Source of the DNA: JAENVU01 sp963756815
GTDB lineage: Bacteria; Actinomycetota; Acidimicrobiia; IMCC26256; JAENVU01
Reading direction: 5' to 3'
NCBI GenBank assembly: GCA_963756815.1
Contig: CAVWPR010000004.1
Span: 1-64,000 of the forward strand
DNA length: 64,000 nt
A model generated the notes under the pieces. That model was not told the DNA's origin. It did no database searches and saw nothing but the letters and a program-made list of their open reading frames with translations. This document shows positions 11,084-21,652 of the stretch, piece by piece (within the stretch, counting starts at the first letter, position 1; each line of letters begins with the position of its first letter). The position numbers and the translations under genes are program-made.

Positions 11084-12335
11084 TCAGGTGACGACGCCGC
11101 GGTCGCGGAGCCCGCCGATCACGTCGGCGTCGAGTCCGAGCTCGTCGCGTGAGCACCGCCACGGTGTGCTCACCGACCCACGGCACGCGCGTCTCGGGGC
11201 CCTCGGCCACCTTCGAGAGCTTCACCGGGTTGCCGGGGATCGAGGACGGGCTCGGCGACGCCGTCGGTGCGCGGCATCTCCACCAGCATGTGGCGGGCCG
11301 CCACGTGCGCGTCGGCGATGACATCAGGGGCGTGATTGCTCGGGCCGGCCACGATGCCCGCGGCGGTGAGCTCGCGTGCCGCCTCGAGCTTGGTGCGCTG
11401 CGCCGCCCATGCGTCGACCGCGGGGCGGATCACCGTCTCCAGGTTCGGACCCCATCCCGCGCGGGTCGCGAAGCGCGGGTCGGAGTTCCACTCGGGATGT
11501 CCGACGAGCTCCGCCAGCCGTGCGAACTGCGGCTCGCGCACGATCTGGGCGACGACGTAGCCGTCGGAGGCGCGGAAGCCCTCGCAGATGACCTGCAGCG
11601 CCTTGTCGGGCTCCGGCCGCACGCCGAGGGACCAGAAGTTGGTGACGACATCGGTCATGGCGACCGTCGCGTCGAGCATGGCGATGTCGAGGTACTGACC
11701 CTCGCCGGTGCGGTCGCGGTGGCGCAACGCGGCGAGGATCCCGATCACCGTGAAGAGACCGGAGCTGATGTCGCCGAGCGCGCCGACGGGGATCGTCACC
11801 GGCGGGCCGTCGGGGGTCTTCCAGTCGTAGATGCCGGACATCGCCTCGACGATCGAGGCGTAGGCGGGCCAGTCCCGGTACGGCGAGCCGCCGGTGTTGC
11901 CGAAGCCCGAGATGCGAGGCGTAGATCGCACGCGGGTGCACCTGGGCGATCACGTCGTAGCCCAGCCCCATGCGGTCCATCGTCCCCGCCTTGAAGTTCT
12001 CGGCGACGATGTCGAACCTCGGCACCAACGCCAGGAAGAGCTCGCGTCCCTCGGGCGACTTGAGGTCGAGCCCGACGCTGCGCTTGTCGAGGTTGTTCCG
12101 CAGGTACGTGGCCCCGACGATCCGGCCGTCGGGGTCGACCATCCCCGGCGAGGAGCCCCGCCCCGATTCGCCGTGCACCGGGTGCTCGACCTTCACCACG
12201 TCGGCGCCGAGCCGGGCGAGCAGCTGGGTCGCGTACGGGCAGCGCCTGCATCTGCTCCGCCGCGAGCACCCGCACGCCGTCGAGCGGCTTGCCGTAGGGC
12301 CGCGCGTCTTCGTTCACCACGTCGCCGAGTCGCAC
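11084..12335 (-). CDS. CaiB/BaiF-family CoA-transferase (frame jumps)
   Basis: Class III CoA-transferase. It opens with KPLDGVRVLAAEQMQALP, then VKVEHPVHGESGRG, the nucleotide-site YLRNNLDKRSVGLDLKSPEG, FDIVAENFKAGTMDRMGLGY, and the central SGFGNTGGSPYRDWPAYASI. The latter carries an acidic residue in the PYRDWPAYA stretch where the catalytic Asp usually sits. C-terminal part is HYxL-poor but ends normally, RDRGVVT. GTG 12335 is the start. The stop lies 53 bases from operator site 2, so the gene is upstream of, and probably transcribed separately from, the operon below it. Confidence 0.8.
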
Positions 12336-12346
12336 GGCGGGTCACT

Positions 12347-12362
12347 CTAGGGTCGGTCCTAG
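12347..12362. promoter_or_regulatory. Short inverted repeat between divergent genes
   Basis: CTAGG-GTCGGT-CCTAG lies between the CoA-transferase start (12335, minus) and the fusion-protein start (12406, plus). The adjoining TAGTAT could serve as a -10 element for the plus-strand gene. Purely a sequence observation; no known regulator is implied. Confidence 0.3.
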
Positions 12363-12405
12363 TATCCGCTCCTTGTCGGACGAAGGCTTTTCGGGAGCGC
12401 GATCC

Positions 12406-13822
12406 ATGCGGGGAATCGTCAGTGCCGCGGGCTACCTGCCGTTCCGCCGTCTGCAACGGACCGACATCACGGCCACCTTCGGCACGGGTGGCGGCACGGG
12501 CACCCGCACGGTCGCGTCCTACGACCAGGACACCACCACGCTGGGCGTCGAGGCGGCCCGGCTCGCGCTCCGCAGCGTCGGCACGCCGCCGGTCGACGCG
12601 GTCTGGTTCGCCACCGCCGACCCTGCCTATCTCGACAAGACGAACGCGACCGCGATCCATGCGGCGCTGCGGCTCGACCGCGACGCGTCGGCACTCGACC
12701 TCGGCGGCGCGATGCGTTCCGGCATCGGCGCGCTGCGGATCGCGCTCGAGGGTTCGGGCTCCACGCTGGTGGTCACCAGCGACATCCGGACCGGCCTCCC
12801 GACCAGCCCGGACGAGTCCGCGGGTGGCGACGCCGGGGCGGCGATCGCTCGTCGGTGACGACGCCGTCATCGCCGAGTACCTGGGTGCCGGCGCCGCCAC
12901 CGACGAGTTCCTCGACCGCTGGCGGACCCCGGGCGACCGGCGGTCCCGCGTGTGGGAGGAGCGGTTCGGCGAGACGAGGTACGTGCCCCTCGGTGAGCAG
13001 GCGTGGAACGCGGCGCTGAAGCGGGCCGGGGTCGAAGCTGGTGACCTCGACCACGTGGTCATCGCCGGGATGCACGCCCGGGCGGTGACGTCACTCGCCA
13101 AGCGCCTCGGGCTCCGCGACGGTGCCCTCGCCGACAACCACCTCACGACGGTCGGCAACCCCGGCACCGCGCAGGCCGGCATGCTCCTGGCCTCGGTGCT
13201 GGAGACCGCACGCCCCGGGGCGCTCGTGGCGCTGGTCTCGCTGGCCGACGGTGCCGACGTGCTCGTGTTCCGCGCGACCGACGCGATCGCAGGGTTCCGG
13301 GCGGCCCGGTCGGTGGCCGCGCAGATCGCGTCCGGCGCCGACCTCCCCTACGGCAAGTTCCTGACGTGGCGGGGCATGGTCACCGTCGAGCCCCCGCGTC
13401 GACCTGAGCCGGCGCGGGTGTCGGCGGCCGCCGCGGGCCGGTCCGAGGAGTGGAAGTTCGCGTTCGTCGGGTCGCGTGACCGCTCGACCGGCGCGCTGCA
13501 TCTCCCGCCCGCGCTCGTGTCGGCCGGTGGTGCCCTCGACGACATGGAGCCGGCGCCGATGGCCGACACCGAGGGCACGATCGTCACGTTCACGATCGAC
13601 AAGCTGGCGTACTCGCCCAGCCCGCCGATCGTGTTCGCGGTCGTCGACTTCGACGGCGGCGGGCGTTTCCCGGTGGAGATGACCGACGTCGACGCCGCCG
13701 ACGTGAAGATCGGTGACCGCGTGGAGATGACGTTCCGCCGGCTGTACACCGCCGACGGGATCCACGACTACTTCTGGAAGGCCCGCCCGGTGCGCGGGAC
13801 GGACACGGCGAGGGAGAGCTAG
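12406..13822 (+). CDS. KASIII/HMGS-like domain fused to DUF35 OB-fold (one frame jump)
   Basis: About 471 residues: an N-terminal thiolase-fold domain resembling HMG-CoA synthase/3-ketoacyl-ACP synthase III, then a DUF35-type OB-fold from about residue 340 with VTFTIDKLAYSPSPPIVFAV and VEMTFRRLYTADGIHDYFWK. The loop that normally carries the catalytic cysteine reads LDLGGAMRSGIGAL at about residues 98-110, with Met-Arg where Cys-Ser is usual, so this domain may be non-catalytic. A frame change near 12847 fits loss of a GC pair. ATG 12406 gives the family N-terminus; an upstream TTG at 12373 is in frame. The thiolase gene begins at the very next base after its TAG, so the two are surely coupled. 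DUF35 proteins bridge thiolases and partner enzymes in archaeal HMG-CoA synthesis and in actinobacterial Ltp2-ChsH2 aldolases. Confidence 0.78.
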
Positions 13823-15014
13823 ATGTCGTCACACGGGATCAAGGACCGCGTCGCGATCGTCGGGATGGGGTGCACGTCGTTCGGCGAGCGGTTCGACACC
13901 GGCCTCGACGATCTCCTCGTCGACGCGTCGAACCAGGCGTTCGCCGCCGCCGGGACCGACAAGGACGCGGTCGACGCGTACTGGTTCGGCACCGCGCAGA
14001 GCGGCATGAGCGGCATCACGCTGGCCCGGCCGCTCCAGCTCGTCGACAAGCCCGTCACCCGCGTCGAGAACTTCTGCGCGACGGGGTCCGAGGCGCTGCG
14101 CCAGGCGGCGTACGCGGTCGCGTCCGGCGCGTACGACATCGCGATGGCGGTCGGCGCCGAGAAGGTGAAGGACAGCGGGTACGCGGGCCTCAACGCGTTC
14201 CCGGTGCCGAACGACGGCACCGCGCGCACGCTCACCGCGGCGGCGATGTTCAGCATGGTCGCGCCGGCATACGCCAAGAAGTACGGCGTCGACGACGACG
14301 AGCTCAAGCAGGTCCTCGCCCGGATCGCGTCGAAGAACCACGCCAACGGCGCCAAGAACCCGCGCGCGCAGTTCCGGCGCGAGATGAGCGTGGAGCAGAT
14401 CTGCAACTCGCCACGCGTCGCCGGGCGCGCTCGGCATTCTCGACTGCGCCGGCGTCGCCGACGGCGCCGCGGCGGCGATCGTCGTGCGGGCCGAGGACGC
14501 CCACCGGTACACCGATCGGCCGCTCTACGTGAAGGCGCTGTCGTTCGTCGCCGGCAACGGCGCCGGGCTCACCGACCCGGAGTACGACTACACGCACTTC
14601 CCCGAGGTCGAGGCCAGCGTGCGGGACGCGTACGCGCAGGCCTCGATCACCGACCCCCGGCACGAGCTCGCCATGGCCGAGGTGCACGACTGCTTCACCC
14701 CCACCGAGCTCGTGCTCATGGAGGACCTCGGGTTCGCCGAGCGCGGCACCGCGTGGAAGGAGATCCTCGCGGGGACGTTCGACCTCGGCGGTGAGCTCCC
14801 GGTGAACCCCGACGGCGGGCTCAAGAGCTTCGGCCACCCGGTCGGCGCGTCGGGCCTGCGGATGCTGTTCGAGTGCTGGCTCCAGCTGCGCGGCGACGCA
14901 CCCGAGGCGCGGCGGATCGGCAACGACCGACCGTTGGCGTTGACGCACAACCTCGGCGGCTACCCCGGCGAGATGGTCTCGTTCGTCTCGATCGTGGGGC
15001 GCGAACCGTCGTAG
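13823..15014 (+). CDS. SCPx-like thiolase / acetyl-CoA acetyltransferase
   Basis: About 397 residues. The thiolase nucleophile Cys85 lies in ENFCATGSEALRQA, followed by AVGAEKVKDSGYAGLN, MAEVHDCFTPTELVLMEDLG and the GHPVGASG motif carrying the catalytic His. The last motif reads LTHNLGGYPGEMVSFVSIVG; the second catalytic Cys of biosynthetic thiolases is not seen there. One frame change near 14425. It directly follows the KASIII/HMGS-DUF35 fusion (stop TAG then ATG) and probably forms a complex with it. Role: retro-Claisen or aldol-type chain cleavage of an acyl-CoA; substrate unknown. Confidence 0.82.
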
Positions 15015-15030
15015 GCGATCCGCGGCACTT

Positions 15031-15776
15031 CTACGCGAGGACCACCGCGTACACGATGACCACGAAGGCGGCGTAGCAGAAGCCGGTGATCAGCGTGTTC
15101 TTGTGGGTGTCGAAGATGATGTTCGTGCCGCCGGGCTTGAGCCCGCCGATGACCCCGAGCGCGTTCAGCTCGAACAGGATCCAGACCACGAGCATGATCA
15201 GCCAGTAGATCGCGCGGTGGCTCCCCGGTGACGTTCGGCGCGTCGTACGGGAAGTGGGTCGTGCCGACCATGAAGACGAGCATCGGCAGCGAGAAGATCG
15301 TGTTCATCCGGGACGCGAGCAGCGCGCGTCGACCGGCGTCGGCGGCGGCCGGGTCGGCCTCTCCGCCGGCCTGCACGTTGCGGGCGTTGGCGATGACGAC
15401 CTTCTGGTTGCGCCAGATGATCCCCCACACGTTCACGAACATCGTCAGCGCGAGCAGGATGCCGACGGCGATCGCCATGCCCGGCGCCGACTTGAAGTAG
15501 TCCATGTTGTTCGAGCTGCTCCTGGAAGCCCAGGATCAGCAGCCCGGTGACGACGGTCGCGAGCGCCGCCCAGCGGAACCACCACAGCGCGCGGCTCGCG
15601 AGCTTGTCGATCGCGTTGTTGCGGGCCGCGGCCTCCATCTCGCCGAACGCGGGCACCTGCACGAAGTTGAAGTAGTAGAGCAGCCCGATCCACGTGATGC
15701 CGACGACGACGTGCGACCAGCGCGACAGATACGCGAACCCGCTCTTGGAGAAGATGTCGAGCGCGGCGCCAAGCAT
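15031..15776 (-). CDS. PuuD-like membrane protein (urate hydroxylase N-terminal type) (frame jumps)
   Basis: An integral membrane protein of about 247 residues. The opening HVVVGITWIGLLYYFNFVQ is the hallmark of the PuuD/urate oxidase N-terminal family. Hydrophobic segments lie near residues 20-45, 65-85, 100-118, 165-185, 200-220 and 225-245. Full PuuD proteins carry a cytochrome c domain after the membrane part; none is present here, so the cofactor and substrate are open. Frame changes lie near 15510 and 15220. The gene ends 17 bases from the convergent thiolase stop. Confidence 0.65.
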
Positions 15777-15860
15777 CGCGGCGACCTCCTGGGTCAGTGG
15801 TTGGGGCCGCGGGAACGTAGCACCGGGCTCCGGCGAGGTGACGGACTCGTGAGCAGCGCG

Positions 15861-16416
15861 TCAGACGCGTGCGTCGGGCCGCCCGTCGTCGCCGAGCTCC
15901 ACCAGGTGCAGCCCACCGGCGTCGTCGAGATCGACGACGGTGCGCGAGCAGTGTGCGGGCGCAAAGCACACGATGCGGTCGTCGTCGGTGGCCGCGCCGA
16001 CCACCGCGTTGATCGCGAGGAAGTGCGTGACGACGACGGTGTCGGCACGAAGCGCACGAATCGCCCCGAGGACGCGGGCGCGGAACGGTGTCCATCACCG
16101 CCGGGTGCTCGGCGCCGGTCCCGGCCATGAGCGTGCGCAGCCAGGTGGCGTGATCCGGGCGCGGGTCGGCCGGCGCGGTCGAGCTCGCCGACCGCGGGCT
16201 CGACCACGGGTTCGACCGCCCAGCGGCGAGCAGCGGCGTCGCGGTCTCGCGCGTACGCCGCAGCGGCGACACCACCACCGGGAGCGGACCGAGCGGCGCG
16301 AGCGCGTCCGCGACGGCCTCGGCCTGCTCGTGCCCGAGCGCGTCGAGACCGGGATCGGGATCGCGACCCCAGGTGCCGTCGGGCCGGCCGTGGCGGACGA
16401 GCACGAGGCGCGTCAC
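15861..16416 (-). CDS. Histidine phosphatase family protein (frame jumps)
   Basis: A phosphoglycerate-mutase-like phosphatase, about 185 residues. The phospho-accepting RHG motif is in TRLVLVRHGRPDGTWG at the N-terminus, SPLRRTRETATPLLA follows, and a second catalytic His lies in DTVVVTHFLAINAVVG. GTG 16416 is the start and the gene follows the UGA-containing redox gene by 15 bases, so the two are likely cotranscribed. Frame changes near 16210 and 16090. Substrate cannot be told. Confidence 0.8.
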
Positions 16417-16431
16417 GCCGACGCGTGCGGA

Positions 16432-17482
16432 TCACGACGGTGCGTCGGGATCGGCGGAGCCGTAGCCAGGTTGACCGGCCGCGGCCCACTCCCCCATGAA
16501 CGCGAAGAACTTCTCGCCGAACGGATCGTCGCCGCGCAGCGGCAGCGTGCCCCGGCGGATGGTCCAGTCCATGGGCGCGAGCTCGGCGGCGCGCGGCGAA
16601 GTGCGGCTCCGCCGCGTCGGCGCGCCCCTCGCGGGTGAGGTACGCCCCGACGCGGCGCTCGAGGCGGGCGAGCTGCTCGTCGTCGGTCGGGAGCATCACC
16701 TCCTCGTGCCCGCTCGGCGGCGGGAGCGCACCGGTCGCGACCCACGCGCGGAGCTGGTCGTGGTGCACTGCGGAGTCGATGTTGGTGAAGTCCTTGAACA
16801 GGTCGTCGCCCGGTGCGATCACCGGCGCCCGCGCGATGTGGTCGTCCTCGTCGACCCAGATCACGGTCGGGACGTTGTAGATCCCGTAGAGCTCCCCGAG
16901 GAGCAGCTCGCGGTCGAGGAGCATCGGGAACGTGGGGCGCGGCTCCGCCGCGTCGAGCCACTCCATGGCCGCCGCGACCGTGTTGTCGAAGGCGACGCCC
17001 ACGATCGCGAGACCCTGCGGACCGAGCTCCTCACTGAGACGCTGCCAGACCGGCAGGTCGTAGCGGCAGCCTCACCAGGAGGACCAGGCCAGCACCAGCT
17101 TCTTGCGGTGGCCGAGCGAGGAGAACGTGAACGTGCCGCCCGCGAGCTGCGGCAGCGTGAAGTCGGGGGCGAGACCCGCCTCGATCGGGCCGCGCCGGTC
17201 GGTCGACCGCTCGCCGAGCGCCACGACCCCGTTCGGCGCGTCCACCACGACCGGACGACCCAGCGCGGCGGCGAAGCGGGCGACGTCGACCGCCCCGTCG
17301 ACCGCGAGGTCCGGATCACGGACCGGGACGCACATCTCGTCGCGGCAGATGCCTTCGGGCTTGAGCTGCCAACCGCTCAGCTCGGCGAGCGAACCGGCGT
17401 CGAGCAGGACGCGGTCGCCGTCGACGCGACCGCGCGCCGGGCGGGCGCCGTGCTCGGCGTCGAGGTACGTGATGTCGGCCAT
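16432..17482 (-). CDS. ResA-like thioredoxin-fold selenoprotein with in-frame UGA
   Basis: A thioredoxin-fold protein of about 350 residues in which the redox motif reads LAWSSW-UGA-GCRYDLPVW. The UGA (17072-17074, residue 137) replaces the first cysteine of a Cys-x-Cys-type pair, the second being Cys139. Frames before and after the UGA are the same with no jump between them. The flanking sequence is family-typical: APDFTLPQLAGG before it, GLAIVGVAFDNT and YNVPTVIWVDEDDHI after it. A hairpin follows the UGA directly. I recall NCBI naming such proteins 'ResA-like WAxxUGC motif-containing protein'; here the motif is WSSWUGC. No signal peptide is obvious. One indel near 16595 interrupts the C-terminus (DWTIRRGTLPLRGDDPFGEK), ending at 16432. 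Decoding requires SelABCD elsewhere in the genome. Confidence 0.85.
17041..17074 (-). promoter_or_regulatory. Candidate bacterial SECIS hairpin with its UGA
   Basis: On the mRNA, after the UGA (17072-17074) come G, then GCUGCC, GCUAC, GACC, the loop UGCC, GGUC, U and GGCAGC. GCUGCC/GGCAGC (6 bp) and GACC/GGUC (4 bp) pair around a 4-base loop that starts 17 bases after the UGA and has G at its second position. Distance and loop agree with the published bacterial SECIS consensus as I recall it. Folding was done by eye. Confidence 0.6.
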
Positions 17483-17531
17483 CCGCGCACTCTACGACCG
17501 GGGTACCGTGCCGCGACGCGAGGGGAAGCTC

Positions 17532-19755
17532 ATGACCGAGACGACGCACTTCCGCACCTGCCCGCTCTGCGAGGCGATGTGCGGTCTCGAGATCCGCGTC
17601 ACCGACGGCACCGTCGACCGCATCCGAGGTGACCGCGACGACGTGTGGTCGAAGGGCTACGTGTGTCCCAAGGGCACGGCGCTCGGCCACCTCCACCACG
17701 ATCCCGACCGCGTCCGGGTGCCGATGATCCGCGACGGCGACCGCTGGTCGGAGGTCGACTGGGAAACCGCGTTCGCGCGCTGCGACGAGCTGCTCGGCCG
17801 GCGTCATCGAGACGCACGGCAAGGACGCGATCTCCTGCTACATCGGCAACCCGACCGCCCACAACTTCTCGCTCGGCCGCTACGTCGGCCTCTTCATCGG
17901 CCTCGCCGCGCTGCCGGTCGTGTACTCGGCGGGCACCGTCGACCAGTGGCCGAAGAACCTCACCGCGGCACTGATGTACGGCGGGCATGTGGTCGATCCC
18001 GACGCCGGACGTCCCGCGCACCGACCACTGGATCATCATGGGCGGCAACCCGCAGGCGTCGCAGGGCTCGTTGCTCGCGTGCGCCGACATCCTCGGCGAG
18101 CTCGACGGCATCCGGGCACGCGGCGGCAAGGTCGTCGTGATCGACCCGCGCCGGACCGGCACCGCCGATCGCGCCGACGAGTGGATCCCGATCGTTCCCG
18201 GCACCGACGCCGCGTTCCTGCTCGCGATGGTGCACGTGCTGTTCGCCGAGGACCTGGTCGATCTCGGTGACGTCGGCGCGTACGTCGACGGCGTCGACGC
18301 CGTGCGGGCCGCGGCGCCGACTTCCCGCCCGAGCGGGTCGAGGCCACGTGCCGCATCCCGGCCGAGACGATCCGCCGCGCTCACGCGCGAGTACGCGGCC
18401 GCACCGACGCGCCGCGCTCTACGGCCGCATCGGCACGTGCAACCAGGAGTTCGGGACGCTCACGTCGTGGCTCGTCGACGTCGTGAACATCCTCACCGGC
18501 AACTTCGACCGGCCCGGCGGCCTGATGTTCGGCAACCCGATCGCGTGGGGCGTGAACTCGCTGCCGAACCCGGCGCTCGCCGACGGCGTGCGGCTCGGCC
18601 AGTGGAGGTCGCGCGTGCGCGGCATCCCCGAGGTGCTCGGCCAGGTGCCGGTCTCGTGTCTCGCCGAGGAGATCGACACGCCCGGGGCCGGGCCAGATCC
18701 ACGCGCTCGTCACCATCGCCGGCAACCCCGTCATCAGCGCGCCCGGCGCCGGCCGGCTCGACGCCGCGCTCGCCGCAGCTCGACTGCATGATCAGCATCG
18801 ACAACGCGCTGAACGAGACCACCCGCCACGCGCACGTGCTCCTCCCCGGCCTCTCGGCGCTCGAGCAGCACCACTTCGACGACCTCATCCCGATGTGGCA
18901 GGTGCGCAGCGCGCAGCGGCTCTCCGAGCCGGTCTTCGATCCGGGCGACCGCCCGCACGAGTGGGAGATCCTCACGCGCATCGGCGCGATGTGCGCCGGG
19001 ATCCGCGACGCCGACATCGACGTCGACGCGTTCGACGACGGGTACTTCGCCGCGCTCGCCGAGGCCAAGGGCGTCGACCCCGCGGTCGCCGCCGCCGCGT
19101 CGACCCGGGCGCGGCCCGCTGCGGCTGCTCGACCTGCAGATCCGCACCGGGCCGTGGGGCGACCGCTACGGCGAGGTCCCCGACGGGCTGACGCTGCAGT
19201 CGTTCCGCGACGCGCCGCACGGCATCGACATGGGGCCCGATGATCGCCGCGGGTCCCCGAGATCCTCGAGACGCCGAACCGGCCGCATCGACCTCGCGCC
19301 CGAGATCGTCCTCGCCGACCTCCCCCGCCTCGCCGGCGCGCGTCGAGCGGCGCGTCGACGGCCTGCTGCTCACGTCGCGCCGCCACCTGCGGTCCAACAA
19401 CTCGTGGATGCACAACGTGAAGGTGCTCGTGAAGGGCAAGGACCGCTGCACGCTGCTCATCCATCCCGACGACGCCCGCCGCACCGGAGTCGACCGACGG
19501 CGGCGTCGCCCGGGTGAGCTCCGAGGCCGGCAGCGTCGAGATCCCGTCGAGGTGAGCGACGAGATGATGCCGGGCGTCGTGTCGATGCCCCACGGCTGGG
19601 GTCACGACAAGGCCGGCACCCGCATGGCCGTCGCCCGCGAGCACGCCGGGGTGAACAACAACCTGCTCGCGCCGGTCGACGACTTCGACCCGCTCTCGAA
19701 CAACGCGGCCGTCAACGGCATCCCCGTCGAGGTCGCGCCCGCCTCCACGTCCTGA
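17532..19755 (+). CDS. Molybdopterin-dependent oxidoreductase (formate dehydrogenase/BisC type) (frame jumps)
   Basis: About 740 residues. An N-terminal 4Fe-4S site is formed by Cys10, Cys13, Cys17 and Cys45 (CPLCEAMC ... GYVCPKG). Then come the Mo-bis-MGD domains, with GNPTAHNFSLGRYVG, VVVIDPRRTGTADRADEW, TLTSWLVDVVNILTGNFDRP and a C-terminal MPHGWGHDKAGTRMA. The usual Sec/Cys Mo ligand region reads YSAGTVDQWPKN with no Cys or UGA, so the ligand may be Ser or another residue. Family members act on formate, oxyanions or other small substrates; none can be chosen. ATG 17532 is preceded by AGGGGAAG. At least seven frame changes lie between 17805 and 19530. Divergent from the selenoprotein gene 49 bases away. 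Confidence 0.82.
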
Positions 19756-19830
19756 GGCGCCGGGACTCCCGGGCGTGCACGCGCACCACCCCGACCCGAG
19801 ACTCCGGCTCCCGACCGTGGGCGGTGCGCC

Positions 19831-21490
19831 TCAGATCACACTGCCCGTGCCGGGGAGGGACTGCCAGTTCGGCACCGACGGGTGCGCCTGGCCGGCCGGG
19901 CCGGCGCCGAACGCGAGCAGCACGTTCTTCGTCACCGTGACGATGATCGGGTTGTACGCGGTCGCCGGGAACTCGGGCGGCTCGAGCTTGCTCACCCAGT
20001 AGTTCGTGCCGGCCGCGAACACGCCCGCGCCGCTCGGTGCGGTGTAGTAGGTGACGTCGGAGTAGCCGCTGCGTCCGTGGCAGGTGATCGGCGAGTGGGC
20101 GAGGATCTCGACGTTGTCGGGACCGCCCTGGCCGTGGATGTACTGGTCGTACTCGGAGCCCACGAGGATCTCGATGTGGGAGCCGGCGGTCGTGCCGGTC
20201 CCGGCCCAGATCCACGAGTCGGGCTCGGTGACGATGCCGTCGGCGCGCACCGGGTTGCACTGGTACATCTGACCGATGAGCTGCGCCTCGGGCCGGTTCA
20301 CCGGCGCAGTCGCGGAACTGCACCGTGGTCTGGGACGGGTCGGTCCGGCGGATCGGGTCGGCGGTGGACCGGTAGTTGACCATGTGGCGGTCCGGTCCGA
20401 TCGACGACGGCTCGAACCGGATCTGGCGGTACACCGCGTTCGCGCCGAAGAACGCGAGGTTCACGCCCGCGTCGCGCGCCTGCTCGCCCCGGTCGAACAT
20501 CGTCTTCGACCAGTACTCGTCGTGACCGAGCGAGAGGAACGCCTGGTGCTTCTGCAGCAGCTCGCCGCGCTCGTGCAGGTCGAGGCTCGTGATGTAGGTG
20601 ACGTCGAGGTTCAGCTCCTCCGCGCGCATGATCAGCGGCAGCTCGTTGCCGACGAAGTCGCCCGAGCCGTCGGTGACGATGTCGTAGGGCCGGTCGAACG
20701 ACACCATCTTCGAACGGTCACCGTGCCCGCCCGGACACATGGTAGAGCGAGCAGCCGCCCCACCGGTTGTACGCCTGCCAGGTGGTGACCGCGTTCTCGA
20801 TCACGTAGGTCGCGGTGCTCGCGTCGTCGCGCACCGTGAGCGGCACCCACCGCTGCTGGCCCGTCGACGCGACGAGCTTGAGCAGGTACGAGCCGACCGG
20901 CCAGTCCTCGTCGACCACGAACGTGGTCGACGGGGTCCCAGCGCGCCTCGTAGGTGTTCGTCGCGGCGATGAGCGTGGCCGGCGCCTGCACCTTCCCGTC
21001 GACCGGCGGCGAGGTCCACACCAGCCGGCCACCGAGCCCCTGGTACCACCCCATCCGGTACGCCTCGATCGTGAACGACGGCGCGACGGTGGTCGCGTAG
21101 AGCGTGACGGTCTGGCCCCGCTGCGCGCTGGTCACGTCGAGGTAGCCCTCGATGTCGTGGGCGGCGCCGTCGTGGGTCAGCCGCCAGCTCGGCCGTGCCG
21201 GGCTTGGCGTTCTCGTCCTCGGTCGCCTGGCTGTACGGCGGCGCGAGCGGCGGGAGCGTGGAGCTCGTCGTGGTGGATCGGGTGACCGACGACGGCGGTG
21301 CCGCGGCGCCGCCGTCGTCGCCGTTGCCGCCGAGCTGCCACGCGGCGACCGTCGCGACCGCGACCACGGCCGCGCCGGCGAGCGCGAAGAGGCGTTGACG
21401 GCGCCGCCGGCGCAGGCGCGCCGTGCGTCGCTGCCGCCGCGTGAGGGCCGGGCGCGACGAAGGCGGGAGCTCCGCGCCGGGATCGGACAT
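19831..21490 (-). CDS. Membrane-anchored N,N-dimethylformamidase-beta-like protein (frame jumps)
   Basis: About 550 residues. After a basic cytosolic N-terminus (residues 1-32) comes one membrane segment LFALAGAAVVAVATVAAWQL (33-52), then a Ser/Thr/Pro-rich linker and an extracytoplasmic domain of the DMFase-beta C-terminal type. Its marks are YRMGWYQGLGGRLVW, YVIENAVTTWQAYNRWGG, SFDRPYDIV, LSLGHDEYWSKTMFD and VGSEYDQYIHG. The domain has a class I amidotransferase-like fold in characterised DMFases and uses a mononuclear iron. Anchoring on the outside suggests another role, such as envelope glycan or peptide modification. Start ATG 21490. Frame changes near 21180, 20935, 20725 and 20300. Confidence 0.72.
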
Positions 21491-21652
21491 CCGGTCGAGC
21501 GTACCGACGCGAACGGCCGAATCCGGGACCCGCCCGCCCGCTCGTGCTCGCTCCGCTCACGGGCCGCTCGGGCCACGGGCGCGCCACGCACCGTGTATTC
21601 GTGAGGCGCTCGCTCATTTCGGCGCGCCCTCCTCGCCGTAGTCTGCGGCCCC

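Noticed and set aside
21577..21629. GGGCGCGCC/GGCGCGCCC inverted repeat between the DMFase-like and dehydrogenase genes
   Set aside because: GGCGCGCC is self-palindromic and common in such GC-rich DNA; the 35-base spacing gives no clear operator or terminator.
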